34,311 bases of DNA from an uncultured Spirochaetales bacterium (GTDB lineage: Bacteria; Spirochaetota; Spirochaetia; Treponematales; Treponemataceae): positions 1 through 34,311 of the forward strand of contig CAMJMF010000005.1 of assembly GCA_946406925.1 (NCBI GenBank), written 5' to 3'. Of the stretch, positions 1 through 9,906 are shown one piece after another (position 1 is the first letter of the stretch; each line of letters starts with the position of its first letter). Both the position numbers and the translations under genes were made by a program. The notes below the pieces were generated by a model. That model worked only from the letters and a program-made list of their open reading frames with translations, ran no database searches and was not told the DNA's origin.

Positions 1-483
1 GTGTTCAAAGAGCTTGACACAAGCAAATTGAATGAAGACATGCAACAAAAGATTGCATCTATTGAAGAACAGGAAAGATGGAGGCAGATTAGCGATATAT
101 GGTTTGTCTATGTGCTTTTTTCTTCTTGCTGTCTTTTTGGTCTTAGCGATGGCTCAAAAAGCGTTGCTTTCAGACTGATTGTTATTCTTGTTTCTTGCTG
201 TATTGTTGCAGCGGTAAAGATGTACACGGTGTTTATTAAAGTTGACCATTTTGAGTTAGCTTTTGAAGTGCTTCTTTTACCGTGTTTGAATGTTTCTCTG
301 CTGATTATGTATGAACTTATTCACTGGATTGTATTCAAAATTTCAGGCTTTGATTTTGTTATTGTCGGAAAGATGGAAGGCTTTAAGCAGCCCAAAAACG
401 CCGTGCTTACGTTTATTACAATGATTCTTTCGTTGCTGCCAGCATTTCTGCTGACAAAACTGATGGTCGGCGACAGCTGGTAA
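1..483 (+). CDS. Small multi-pass membrane protein of unknown function (possibly 5'-truncated by the window)
   Basis: I do not recognise this protein. The frame is open from the first base (a GTG), so the true start may lie upstream of the window; 160 residues are visible. After a charged N-terminus (about residues 1-30) there are four hydrophobic stretches, at roughly 33-48, 55-78, 88-114 and 134-154, so it is probably an inner-membrane protein with three to four spans. A Tyr-Glu-Leu-Ile-His-Trp segment in the third hydrophobic stretch is the most distinctive part. The stop lies 7 bases from the stop of the convergent pbpC gene, and no terminator hairpin fits between them. Function unknown. 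Confidence 0.6.
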   Translation: MFKELDTSKLNEDMQQKIASIEEQERWRQISDIWFVYVLFSSCCLFGLSDGSKSVAFRLIVILVSCCIVAAVKMYTVFIKVDHFELAFEVLLLPCLNVSLLIMYELIHWIVFKISGFDFVIVGKMEGFKQPKNAVLTFITMILSLLPAFLLTKLMVGDSW

Positions 484-490
484 TTAACAC

Positions 491-2848
491 TTAGTTTTTG
501 CCGGTGATGGTGCTTATTGAAAGTTTGCGGCTTGAGCTTCTGCCTTTATCGTCAAGCACTGTAAGCTCATATTCTCCGGGTTCGGGGCGCCACTCATATT
601 TTTCGCCGGGTTTGGTTCTTGCAATAAAAGAAGCTCCGCTGAACCAAAAAAGTTCTTTTGTGCCTGCATCAGCAGTGGCATTCAGAATAATTACATTTCT
701 TGACGGCTTTTCAAGATCAAAGACATATTCTGTGTTATTAAGCGGCGACATTATTTCCGGGGCAAAACCTGCCTGCAAAGAATGAACCGAGCTTTCCGGC
801 GGATAGTCTGGCGGCACCATGCGCGGAAGCCCTGCCTGTTTGAACAATTCCATTAAGTCACTCGGCCAGTATTCTCTGACCACAGACTTTACATAAGGCT
901 TGTCAGTTTCGTCAGTTCTGTAGCCTGTCCGCGTATCAATATTGATTCTTCTGTGAATTTTGCATTTTGCAATCGGTGATACGCCGGGAATAAAATAGGT
1001 CTCTTCCTGAAAAGGGCAGTCATCATTGCAGATGTCGCCCGAAACAGCACAGACTTTGATTTTTGTTACGCCCTGCGGCATTTTGTTGTGCGAATATTTG
1101 ACATAGCCCCGCGAAATCATTCCATCAGCTATATTAAAGAAAAGCGGCGCGGCGGCAGTTCTTCCAAGAAAAGCGTTGTTGCCCACTCCGTCAAAGTTTC
1201 CTATCCATACGCAGAGAACATATTGCCCAAAAAAGCCGACCGCCCAGCAGTCTCTAAAACCGATTGAAGTTCCTGTTTTATAGCCGACTTCAAAGCCTTT
1301 TGTGTCTTTGGGGCGGAAAGGATAAGGGCTTGGATTTTGAAAAAGCATCTGCTTTACGATATATGCTGACTGCGGTGTAAGCAGCTGTTTTCCGAATTTT
1401 TCATCTTTTGGTTCATGCGGAAAAGTGCCGTTTATTTTGAATTGAACGCCGTTGTTCAGAAAAACCGCATACAAAGAGCAAAGTTCAAGCGCACTGACAT
1501 CGGCACTTCCCAAAACAATAGAAAGCCCGTAATGCTCCTTTTCTTTCAGCTCAGTGATGCCAGCCTGAACAAGAAAATCATACAAGTCCGGGTCTTTAAT
1601 CTGCCTTGCAAGGTTAACAGCTGGAATATTTCTGCTTTGTGTGAGCGCGTACCATGCTTTTATCGGGCCCATAAAGGTGTTGCCGTAATTGTCCGGCGTA
1701 TATTCATTAAAGCTTGAAGGTGTATCCTTAAGCATTGTGTCATAGTGAATTATGCCTTGTTCCATTGCAAGCGCATAAATAAAAGGCTTAAGCGTTGAGC
1801 CTGGCGACCTCTTTGAGATTACGCCGTCAACCTGCCCCTGAATATCGTCGTTATAAAAGCCTGCCGAGCCTGTGTAGGCTTTTATTTCCATATTTGTGGT
1901 GTCTACCAGAACGGCGCTTGCATTGTTTATGCCGATTTCCTGATTTTTTTTAACATACAGTTCAAGCTGATTCTTTACAAATTCATGCAGCGTTAAATCT
2001 AATGTTGTTTTTACGGCTTTTGCCTGACCGTAAAAGCTTTTTTCATCTCTTGAAAGCTCAATGTTTCTTGTAAAATGCGGCGCAGACTGCGGAAAACGGC
2101 AGATGACATAAGGCGCCATGTTTACAAATTCAGCAAGTTCAGCATCTTCAGGGTGTTTTTCAAGCCATGAATCAAAAAGCCTTATACGCGCATTTATTAA
2201 ATCAGAAGGAATTTTATTTGGCACAGGGCATCTTTTAGTAGGGTTTTGCGGAAGAACGCAGAGCATCAGTTTTTCTGAAAATTCAAGCTGCTTTATAGAT
2301 TTATTAAAAAAATATTGGCTTGCAGTCTCAAAGCCCTCAATGTTTTTTCCGCATGGCGCAAGATTCACATAAGCATCAAGAATGTCCTGCTTTGAAAAGA
2401 TTAATTCAAGCCGCATAGCAAGAAAAATCTGCTTAAGCTTGCCTGGAATGCTTTTGGTATAAAGACCGTATTTTAGCTTTGCAACCTGCATCGTTATTGT
2501 GCTTCCGCCGATGCGCCGGACATTCTTTATGTATGTGTCAACAAAAGAACGGTAAATAGAGCCGAGATTAATTCCGTTGTGCAGATAAAAGCGCTTGTCT
2601 TCCTGCAAAAGCAGGGCTTCTATAAAATCAGCAGGATATTCCGTAACGTTTTTGTATAATCTGAATGTTTCGTCCGGCGTAAGATAAATGCCGATGAGCC
2701 TACCACTGCAGTCTGTGTAGGCACCCGAAAAACGGATGCCGTTGAAAATGCCTTTTTTTCTGCTAATGGAAATGTCGGTAACGGCAGCGATAACAGCTGC
2801 TAAGATTACAGCTGCTGTCACTGCCATTATGCGTTTTTTATTTTTCAT
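491..2848 (-). CDS. pbpC: Penicillin-binding protein 1C (bifunctional transglycosylase/transpeptidase)
   Basis: Class A PBP that polymerises and cross-links peptidoglycan at the outer face of the inner membrane. Residues 5-25 form the membrane anchor. The GT51 domain shows the catalytic Glu in EDKRF (83-87) and the GGSTITMQ motif (114-121). The transpeptidase domain has the active-site STLK (351-354), SRN (405-407) and KTG (524-526). A cysteine-bearing linker ending in FIPGVSP...CKIHRR, followed by a C-terminal beta domain (about 690-785), is typical of PbpC rather than PBP1a/1b. The length of 785 is close to E. coli PbpC (about 770). Its ATG lies inside the 3' end of the alpha-2-macroglobulin gene (11-bp overlap), so translation is probably coupled. 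Confidence 0.95.
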   Translation of the reverse strand: MKNKKRIMAVTAAVILAAVIAAVTDISISRKKGIFNGIRFSGAYTDCSGRLIGIYLTPDETFRLYKNVTEYPADFIEALLLQEDKRFYLHNGINLGSIYRSFVDTYIKNVRRIGGSTITMQVAKLKYGLYTKSIPGKLKQIFLAMRLELIFSKQDILDAYVNLAPCGKNIEGFETASQYFFNKSIKQLEFSEKLMLCVLPQNPTKRCPVPNKIPSDLINARIRLFDSWLEKHPEDAELAEFVNMAPYVICRFPQSAPHFTRNIELSRDEKSFYGQAKAVKTTLDLTLHEFVKNQLELYVKKNQEIGINNASAVLVDTTNMEIKAYTGSAGFYNDDIQGQVDGVISKRSPGSTLKPFIYALAMEQGIIHYDTMLKDTPSSFNEYTPDNYGNTFMGPIKAWYALTQSRNIPAVNLARQIKDPDLYDFLVQAGITELKEKEHYGLSIVLGSADVSALELCSLYAVFLNNGVQFKINGTFPHEPKDEKFGKQLLTPQSAYIVKQMLFQNPSPYPFRPKDTKGFEVGYKTGTSIGFRDCWAVGFFGQYVLCVWIGNFDGVGNNAFLGRTAAAPLFFNIADGMISRGYVKYSHNKMPQGVTKIKVCAVSGDICNDDCPFQEETYFIPGVSPIAKCKIHRRINIDTRTGYRTDETDKPYVKSVVREYWPSDLMELFKQAGLPRMVPPDYPPESSVHSLQAGFAPEIMSPLNNTEYVFDLEKPSRNVIILNATADAGTKELFWFSGASFIARTKPGEKYEWRPEPGEYELTVLDDKGRSSSRKLSISTITGKN

Positions 2849-5800
2849 CTTTTTTTGTTATATTGATTTTGTCATAAGGCTTAACCGCCTTGATTTTGTT
2901 CTCATACATTGCCTGAGCAAAAAGCGGCGGAACAACAAAACTTCCGTTTGTAATGGCTTTAGCTTTGTATGTAAACGAGCGTGCATCTTTTGCGGCTGTT
3001 CCGTAGAAGATAACGCGGTCATCACGTATATCAATATAATCAGGTTTCCATTCGCTGTTATTTTCTCTGATAGAAGGAATATCAGCTTCAAAACCGCTTG
3101 GAAGCATATCAACCAAAGCAACATCGTTAATGGCAGATTTTGTTGTGCTTCTGATTCTAACCGTAACGTAGATTTCGTCGCCGAGGTTGAATGAGCTTGA
3201 AGCTTTGCCGTTATTTGTTGTGCTGTAAACCTTTGTAACTTCAAGACCGTTGTCCTTAGTTTCGCTTGCTGGAATGGTCTTCATAAAGCCGGCTTGTGTT
3301 GTCTGATAATAAAGGTTTGTTTTTTCATTATTCTGGAACAACAGCTTCTTAGCACCTGCTTCGAATGTGCCTGCAAAAACTTTGTCGCCTTCAACTGCAA
3401 CTGGTTTTGGTTCTGTGTCTTTGCCAAAATCCTGAGTTACGGTGAATTTTCCAGTTGATGCAGTCGGCACAGCTTTAAGATAGCTTTGAATTGCCATCAA
3501 CGTCATTGCGCCAGACAATGAGTTATAATCCCTGTCAATTATTGAATTCTGAATATCTGTAAGAAGCTCGTCGCTTATAATGCGCAGATATTCCGGGAAA
3601 TATTCAGAAATAAGGAAAAGGAAGCTTGAATTGTAATACAGGCTGCTTTCAAAGCGGTATACTGTAAGGTCTTTTGCCATTCCTTTCTTTATCTTCTTCA
3701 GAATCTTTTCAGCTTCAGAATCCATGTGGAGCAGTTTATAGCTTGCCGCTGTATAGATTCCTGTGAGGCTCATTTTATCAGAATTTGAAAGCGTCTTTGC
3801 AAATCTTTCAAGATATGATGTTGTAATTATTTCATTGCGGGTCAGCACATAAATTGAAAATGCTGCGGCATAGCCTTCGCCGTCTATAGCCTGAACTTTG
3901 AGCGCATTCAAAAGTCTGTTGAACATGTTTTCAGGAACATAATAGCCGCTTTCTTTTGCAACAGTGAGGAACAGTGCACAGTAAGCATCAAGAGCAGGGT
4001 ATGAGTCTGATTTTTGTGTCCAGTAACCGATTGTACCGTCGTTTTTCTGTCTTGACTGAAGAATGTCTATTACATTCTCGATTGCACTGCGGGCTTCTTT
4101 TTGTGCTTTTCCAGTTTCTTTAAGCAGTTCAGGATAAAGATACGGGAATGCAGCACTTGTAACCTGCTCGCTGCAGCCGTAAGGATAATTGTCAAGATAG
4201 AACTTAAGACCTTTTGCAAAGCCAAGCGGCAGATAAGAAAGATTTACTTCTCTTGTTGCAAATTCAGCATAAAGGTCTTTATCAACATCAACTGAATCTT
4301 TTGTGTTTTCAGATTTTCTAACCATACCTGATTCAAGCCATACCTGGTACGGCATTGAAGGGCGCACGCTGAGCGATGATGTAAGCTTTGAAGATTTTGC
4401 AGGTCCCTGCGCCTTAAACACAATATCAGAATTGCCAAGAACATCATTTGCCTTAAATCTGAATGTGTAGGTTGCGTCGCGGCCTTCGCCAATTGTAAGG
4501 TCAGCAGATGCGCTGCCTACAGGTGTCAGACCTTTGTCTGTAACGGCTGTAAGCTTAACTTTTGCGTTTGTGCCTGTTCCGGCATCATTGTTTGTTACAG
4601 TAACTGCAACATCAAATTCGTCGCCAGGTGCCGCAAAGTTAGGGCAGTTAGGCATAATTATGTAAGTGTCTCTTACGTCTGTGCTTGTTTCTGTTACGCC
4701 GAGCGCATTTTCAGAAACGGCAACTGCCATAACACGTATTTTTCCGTTAAAGTATGACGGAATGTGATATTTTACAGAGCGCTCGGCTGAGTCTGTGTCG
4801 ATTATGCCTGACCAATAAGCTACAGGCGCATTCTGCTTTTTCTTAAACGGATTCAAGTTGTGGCTGAGATAATCGTCATAGTCATCGCCGCCGCCTGCTG
4901 CTGTTAATGTCTTAAGCACGTTGAAATCAGGCATGATTAAGTCAAGTGTCTGATAAGAAGAAACTTCAAGCGCTCTTTTCTTAAAGAAGAATGGCAGCGG
5001 ATCCGGTGTCTTATATTTTGCTACCTGAAGAATTCCTTCGTCAATTGCCATAATTACGATTTTGCCTTTCTTAGAAGATGAATACTTAATCTCGTAATCT
5101 GTGTCAGGCTTTACAATATCAGGAACATCAAGCTTAATGTTATTCTTTTTGTTGTCTAAACTTACAGAGAACGGAACGGCTGCATAACAGAACGGACTCA
5201 TGAAAACTTCGCTGCTGTTGTATGCGCGTGTGAACATAACCGTAATGTAGCCGTTGCCTTCAATTCCTTCTGGAATTGTTATTTTCTGAATTGTAGAAGG
5301 CTCTGTTGTTGAGAACCATTTGTAAGTATAGAGCTTGTCACGCTCAACACAGATAAGACCAGAACCTGCATAAGGTGCTTTTATAAGAAGCTCTGCGGTT
5401 TCGCCGTTCTTATAGTCAGCTTTTTCCATGCGCACTTCGATTTCTGCTGTGCGCGAGAGACTGCGCTGGAGGTTTTTCTGACCGATGATAGAAAAATCTG
5501 TTGAGTTGAATTCGTTTCCGTTTGAATCAGCAAGCTTGAGAACAAAGTCACCTTCGTTATCAACCGGAAGGTAATAATCCATTCCGTCTTTTGGAATGCT
5601 GATTGTTTTTTCCATAACAGGATATTCTTTCTTTACAGACTGATATTTGTAAACGCCGTTCGGCTGCTTTACAAGCACAGAAACATAGCGGTTTTCTGTA
5701 ATCGAAAGTTTTACACCGTCTACTTTTATGCTTTCAAGGTTCGGGCCTACAGCAATAAATTTCAGCATGCGCTTGCTGCCTTTGTTGATGTAGTTGAGCG

Positions 5801-8567
5801 CGCCGTCAGCTTTTACACCAATCAAGTAATCAAGCGGTGAAACGTAAAGCGAAGAACTTGTTGTAACGCTTCTTCCGCTTTCTTTTTCAAAGCCGTCAGC
5901 TGTAAAAATCAGGCGGTAGCTGGCAGGTGCAAAGCGTTCCATGTCAATGTTGAATTTTGCGTAGCCTTCTTCGCTTGTTGTTTCGTCATTAAGCCGCTCT
6001 GAAAAGCTTTCTTTTGCAATATACGGGTCGCTGAAGCGGTAGTCTCTGTATTTGTTGAATTTCAGATAACCGGGCTTTAACTCCATCTCTGCTTTTACGG
6101 TGTTGCCGCGGGCAATTGAACCGAACATATTCTTAAGCTTTACAACAGCGGTGAGGTTCTGCGGATGAATCCAGCCGTCAGAAGACAGCGGCTCAAAAGA
6201 AGATGAAATCTGCAAAGTATCAGGCATAAATTCCTCAACTTTTGCGGTTTCGCTTCCAATAAGAATGCGTTCATAGCCTTCTTTGTTCGGGTACTTTTTC
6301 TTTAAATAGAGATATAAAGTGTACACGCCGGTCGGTGAATAGCCTTTTGTTGAATATTTGACTTCTTCAAAGCCGCTCTGGTTTAAGAGAAATTCTTTTT
6401 CGCATATTTCGTTGCCGTTCGGGTCTGTGATTATATAAGCTAAAGGTGTGCCTTCAAGCGCTTTTGCCCAGTCACCGGCTTTTATAATTAAGCCGAAACG
6501 CATTTCGTCGCCCGGTCTGTAAATGCCCCTGTCGTTAAAGATATATGCAGTGAGCTTGTCCGGGTCTTGTACACCGTAAAGACCGCCTACATCAAAGTTG
6601 GAATAATCTACAGAGCGGCCGTTCAATTTGTACGGCACAAATGCAAAGTCATTGCCTGTTACAGCTGTAATTGCAACAGGACCGTTGCCGTTTTCGCTAA
6701 TTTCTGGAATGAACACATGGCCGTTTCTGTCGGTTGAAGCTGCCGCAAGCACATCGCCGTTAAGCGAAATAACTTTGACATTGCTTGAACTTACAGGCTT
6801 TCCTGTTGAAATAGACTGAACAAAAAGGTCAAGCCCTGACTTGTTCGTCTTTTTCATTATAAGTGCCTGATCTGTTACCATTACAAGCTTTTTTATTGTG
6901 TTGCAGTTTCGGTTTGAAATCTTGATGAGGAAAAGACCGTATCTAAGATCTTTTGACGGAATCTGCTCAAGATATTTGCTGAAATCAAAATTGATGTAAG
7001 AAACAGTTTTTGGGTTTGTTGATGTTGTCGGAATTGTTGAATCATAAATGAATTCGCCGACATTGTCTTCGTCAAATGAGCTTGAGTTGAATCTGAAATT
7101 TTTTAAGTTTCCGTTTGATTGAGAAACAATGTGGTTGATTTCGTCCGGCTTGAATCTCCAGATTTGTACATCAACTTCTGAAACGCCTCTCGTGAGAATC
7201 GGGATTTTTTTGCTTCCGCTTAAAGAGATGAGATTACCCTCTGAAACAAAGTTGATTTCTTTCGGGTATTGTCTTGGCTTTACAACAGTCTGGTATTCTT
7301 TTGCAAGATAATAATCGCCATAGAAATGGGCACCGGCTGTTACGCATGCATAGATGAAACTGTTTTCAGGCACATCGATGTAATAGTTGTGTACATTTTC
7401 ATATTTGTTTTCAGTTTCGTATGCCTTTATCTCAAGTTTTTTAGAAAGACCGATTACTTTGTCTGTAATAAATTCTGTGTCGTTCCAGTAATAATCTTTG
7501 ACAGCTTTTAAGCCGGGTGCTTCAGGTCTGTCTTTAGGCAGCTGGTAAAACTGAATGTGAGAGTTAAGCTCTTCAGTTGAAATTTTAGCTGTTGTTTCAA
7601 TTGAAATTACCTGATTGTATTCCTGATTGTCATTTAAGAGCAGAGAAGTGCTGACGTCTCTTACACGCGCGTAGTTATTTGAACCCGGAATAGAAACTTG
7701 TGTTGAAAGCTTTTTGGTGCTTGAAGCGTTTCCTATTGAGCATTTTACGCCGCTTTTCAAAGTGATGGTGAATTCAATGTCATCAGCCGGAACGCCGATT
7801 GGCTCTGATGTAACATAGGCTGTATTTTTTGTGTCGTTGAGTGAAACATTAAAAGAATATTCTCTGTTTTCAACTGTTCCGTTTTTAGGGTTTTTCATTT
7901 CAGGCTTAATTGAAATAAGTGATGAAAAATCTTGGTCTGCAATAGGGAAATTCGAAGAAATCTCAAAAGTTATGTATTTCTTTTTTGGGTCTAAATCGTC
8001 AATTACAAAATCAGCTGAATAAAGACTGACTCTAAAGTTATCGGTTTCAAAAGAGTTTTTGTCTGATTTATCGATTGTGATATGGTCTGCAAAAAGCTGC
8101 TTTCCAAAAGTGACTGTATATTCTGTGCCAAGCTGCCACGGCTCTGAAGGCGTAAAAAGAATGCAGTCGTCATTCAGCCACTTCCATGAACCCTGAATGG
8201 CAGGCGAAATGGAAATATCGCTTGTGATTGGCTGGTCAACGTTGTCTAACGGAGCAACTGAGCCGTAAAAGTTGATGCTCATTGAGTCCATCGGCTTAGA
8301 AGCAATGTTTGGTGCAGATATTCCGTATGAGACAGTCATTTCAACCGGCTTTTTGGATTCAATGAAGCTGTATACAAAGATTCCTGCAAGCAGAAGAACA
8401 AAAAGACCAGCAATGCTGCCAAGTGAAATAAGACCGATTTTTATGCCTTTTCTGACTTTTTTGTTTGTCTTGACTGTCTCTGCAAGTTTTTTGGGCCATT
8501 CCGGCGGATTATAGCTGCCGAAAACAGATTTTAAAATGTTTTTTGCTTTTTGAAAGAATTCTTTCAC
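2838..8567 (-). CDS. Bacterial alpha-2-macroglobulin-family protease trap, membrane-anchored
   Basis: Very large (1909 residues) periplasmic protease inhibitor of the bacterial alpha-2-macroglobulin family (YfhM-like). These proteins trap attacking proteases through a thioester and are classically paired with PbpC, as here. The sequence shows a cytosolic start, one membrane span (about 43-68) and no lipobox, then MG-type beta domains. The thioester motif CSEQ within YPYGCSEQ is near residue 1465, followed by an alpha/alpha-toroid helical region and a C-terminal receptor-binding-like beta domain. The Cys and Gln of the CxEQ motif are intact. The start is GTG, supported by an excellent Shine-Dalgarno site (AGGAGAGG, 8574-8581) 6 nt upstream. 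E. coli YfhM is a lipoprotein; this one uses a transmembrane anchor instead. Confidence 0.93.
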   Translation of the reverse strand: MKEFFQKAKNILKSVFGSYNPPEWPKKLAETVKTNKKVRKGIKIGLISLGSIAGLFVLLLAGIFVYSFIESKKPVEMTVSYGISAPNIASKPMDSMSINFYGSVAPLDNVDQPITSDISISPAIQGSWKWLNDDCILFTPSEPWQLGTEYTVTFGKQLFADHITIDKSDKNSFETDNFRVSLYSADFVIDDLDPKKKYITFEISSNFPIADQDFSSLISIKPEMKNPKNGTVENREYSFNVSLNDTKNTAYVTSEPIGVPADDIEFTITLKSGVKCSIGNASSTKKLSTQVSIPGSNNYARVRDVSTSLLLNDNQEYNQVISIETTAKISTEELNSHIQFYQLPKDRPEAPGLKAVKDYYWNDTEFITDKVIGLSKKLEIKAYETENKYENVHNYYIDVPENSFIYACVTAGAHFYGDYYLAKEYQTVVKPRQYPKEINFVSEGNLISLSGSKKIPILTRGVSEVDVQIWRFKPDEINHIVSQSNGNLKNFRFNSSSFDEDNVGEFIYDSTIPTTSTNPKTVSYINFDFSKYLEQIPSKDLRYGLFLIKISNRNCNTIKKLVMVTDQALIMKKTNKSGLDLFVQSISTGKPVSSSNVKVISLNGDVLAAASTDRNGHVFIPEISENGNGPVAITAVTGNDFAFVPYKLNGRSVDYSNFDVGGLYGVQDPDKLTAYIFNDRGIYRPGDEMRFGLIIKAGDWAKALEGTPLAYIITDPNGNEICEKEFLLNQSGFEEVKYSTKGYSPTGVYTLYLYLKKKYPNKEGYERILIGSETAKVEEFMPDTLQISSSFEPLSSDGWIHPQNLTAVVKLKNMFGSIARGNTVKAEMELKPGYLKFNKYRDYRFSDPYIAKESFSERLNDETTSEEGYAKFNIDMERFAPASYRLIFTADGFEKESGRSVTTSSSLYVSPLDYLIGVKADGALNYINKGSKRMLKFIAVGPNLESIKVDGVKLSITENRYVSVLVKQPNGVYKYQSVKKEYPVMEKTISIPKDGMDYYLPVDNEGDFVLKLADSNGNEFNSTDFSIIGQKNLQRSLSRTAEIEVRMEKADYKNGETAELLIKAPYAGSGLICVERDKLYTYKWFSTTEPSTIQKITIPEGIEGNGYITVMFTRAYNSSEVFMSPFCYAAVPFSVSLDNKKNNIKLDVPDIVKPDTDYEIKYSSSKKGKIVIMAIDEGILQVAKYKTPDPLPFFFKKRALEVSSYQTLDLIMPDFNVLKTLTAAGGGDDYDDYLSHNLNPFKKKQNAPVAYWSGIIDTDSAERSVKYHIPSYFNGKIRVMAVAVSENALGVTETSTDVRDTYIIMPNCPNFAAPGDEFDVAVTVTNNDAGTGTNAKVKLTAVTDKGLTPVGSASADLTIGEGRDATYTFRFKANDVLGNSDIVFKAQGPAKSSKLTSSLSVRPSMPYQVWLESGMVRKSENTKDSVDVDKDLYAEFATREVNLSYLPLGFAKGLKFYLDNYPYGCSEQVTSAAFPYLYPELLKETGKAQKEARSAIENVIDILQSRQKNDGTIGYWTQKSDSYPALDAYCALFLTVAKESGYYVPENMFNRLLNALKVQAIDGEGYAAAFSIYVLTRNEIITTSYLERFAKTLSNSDKMSLTGIYTAASYKLLHMDSEAEKILKKIKKGMAKDLTVYRFESSLYYNSSFLFLISEYFPEYLRIISDELLTDIQNSIIDRDYNSLSGAMTLMAIQSYLKAVPTASTGKFTVTQDFGKDTEPKPVAVEGDKVFAGTFEAGAKKLLFQNNEKTNLYYQTTQAGFMKTIPASETKDNGLEVTKVYSTTNNGKASSSFNLGDEIYVTVRIRSTTKSAINDVALVDMLPSGFEADIPSIRENNSEWKPDYIDIRDDRVIFYGTAAKDARSFTYKAKAITNGSFVVPPLFAQAMYENKIKAVKPYDKINITKKDEK

Positions 8568-8824
8568 TTTTTACCTCTCCTGTAAGCTGTTTTTATAAAA
8601 CATGCTTTTATTTTTGTGTGTAGGGTTCAGTACTTTTTTATTACAACACTTCCGTAGTCTGCGGCACGTGTTGATAATGATAATAACCTTTTTTAGTCTT
8701 AATGGATAGAGCTGTACTGATAAAATTCTGCAAATCTATTCTGACAGGCAGAATTAATAGTAGATTTTTTCCATAAAAAGAAGCATAGTAGTCTTATAAA
8801 AAATTTGTGGGAGTGGAGTTTATA

Positions 8825-9856
8825 ATGAAAATTGTTGTTTTAGCCGGTGGAATCAGCACCGAAAGAGATGTTTCTTTGTCTTCAGGCTGCCAGATATATA
8901 AAGCTTTGAAAACTAAAGGCCATTCTGTAATTCTTCTTGATATTTTTCTTGGTTTTAACGGAGATGTTCACTCTGCTTTTGAAAGTGAGCGTGACTGGGC
9001 TGCTGAAATTGCGCCAGTAAAAGAAACCGCGCCTGACATCGAAAAGCTTAAAGCTTCAAGAAAAGGCGGTTCAAAATCGCTTTTTGGACCTAACGTGCTT
9101 GAACTTTGCGGCGCGGCAGACATTGTGTTTATGGCTCTGCACGGCGACAGCGGCGAAAACGGCAAGGTTCAGGCCGCATTCGATTTGTTTGGTGTAAAAT
9201 ACACAGGCACAGATTCATTGAGTTCTGCGCTTGCAATGGATAAATCAATTTCAAAGCAGCTTTTTATTGCGGCTGGCATAAATACTGCAAAGAGCGTACT
9301 GCTTACAAATAAGGACGAACTTCCAAAATTCAAGCTGCCGTGTGTTGTCAAAGTCTGCAACGGCGGCTCAAGTGTCGGCGTGTACATTGCCAAAACAGAG
9401 GCTGAATACAAAGAAGCTGTTGAAAAAGCATTCAAATATGAGAACAAGGTGCTTGTCGAAGAATTCATCAAAGGCCGCGAGTTTACGGACGGTGTAATTG
9501 AAGGTGTTGCCCTGCCTATCGTGCAGATTGAACCGAAAGAAGGCTTCTACGATTACAAGAACAAGTATCAGGCTGGCAGCACAATCGAAACCTGCCCTGC
9601 AAAAATCGAAAAAAGCCTGGAAGAAAAGATTAAGGCGCAGGCTATCAAAGTTTTTCACACTTTGGGCATAAAGACTTATGCGCGGATAGACTTTATTGTT
9701 GATGAAAACGGCGACATTTTCTGTCTTGAAGCGAACACTTTGCCCGGCATGACGCCGACTTCGCTTGTGCCGCAGGAAGCCGCCGCAATCGGCAAGTCTT
9801 TCGCCGACTTGTGCGAATGGATTATCGAAGTATCTTTGAAGAAGTACAAGTCTTAA
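8825..9856 (+). CDS. ddl: D-alanine--D-alanine ligase
   Basis: ATP-grasp ligase making D-Ala-D-Ala for peptidoglycan precursors in the cytosol. Visible motifs are GGISTERDVS (8-17, N-terminal D-Ala site), ALHGDSGENG (104-113), the Ser-rich loop GSSVGV (181-186), YDYKNKY (242-248) and the metal/ATP segment EANTLPGMTPTS near residue 308. The Tyr-containing YDYKNKY loop favours D-Ala rather than D-lactate ligase. An in-frame GTG at 8807 would add six residues, but the ATG at 8825 has GGAG at 8815-8818 and starts with the family-typical MKIVVLAGG, so I chose it. A possible extended -10 (TG-A-TAAAAT, 8718-8726) lies about 100 bp upstream. Monocistronic, divergent from the alpha-2-macroglobulin/pbpC operon. 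Confidence 0.95.
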   Translation: MKIVVLAGGISTERDVSLSSGCQIYKALKTKGHSVILLDIFLGFNGDVHSAFESERDWAAEIAPVKETAPDIEKLKASRKGGSKSLFGPNVLELCGAADIVFMALHGDSGENGKVQAAFDLFGVKYTGTDSLSSALAMDKSISKQLFIAAGINTAKSVLLTNKDELPKFKLPCVVKVCNGGSSVGVYIAKTEAEYKEAVEKAFKYENKVLVEEFIKGREFTDGVIEGVALPIVQIEPKEGFYDYKNKYQAGSTIETCPAKIEKSLEEKIKAQAIKVFHTLGIKTYARIDFIVDENGDIFCLEANTLPGMTPTSLVPQEAAAIGKSFADLCEWIIEVSLKKYKS

Positions 9857-9906
9857 TTTGCTGCGGTCGAATGTTTTGGGATCTCTGCATTAAATAAAGC
9901 CGATTA

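Noticed and set aside
8807..8824. GTG start extending ddl by six residues
   Set aside because: The GTG overlaps the Shine-Dalgarno of the ATG at 8825, and MKIVVLAGG is the normal Ddl N-terminus.
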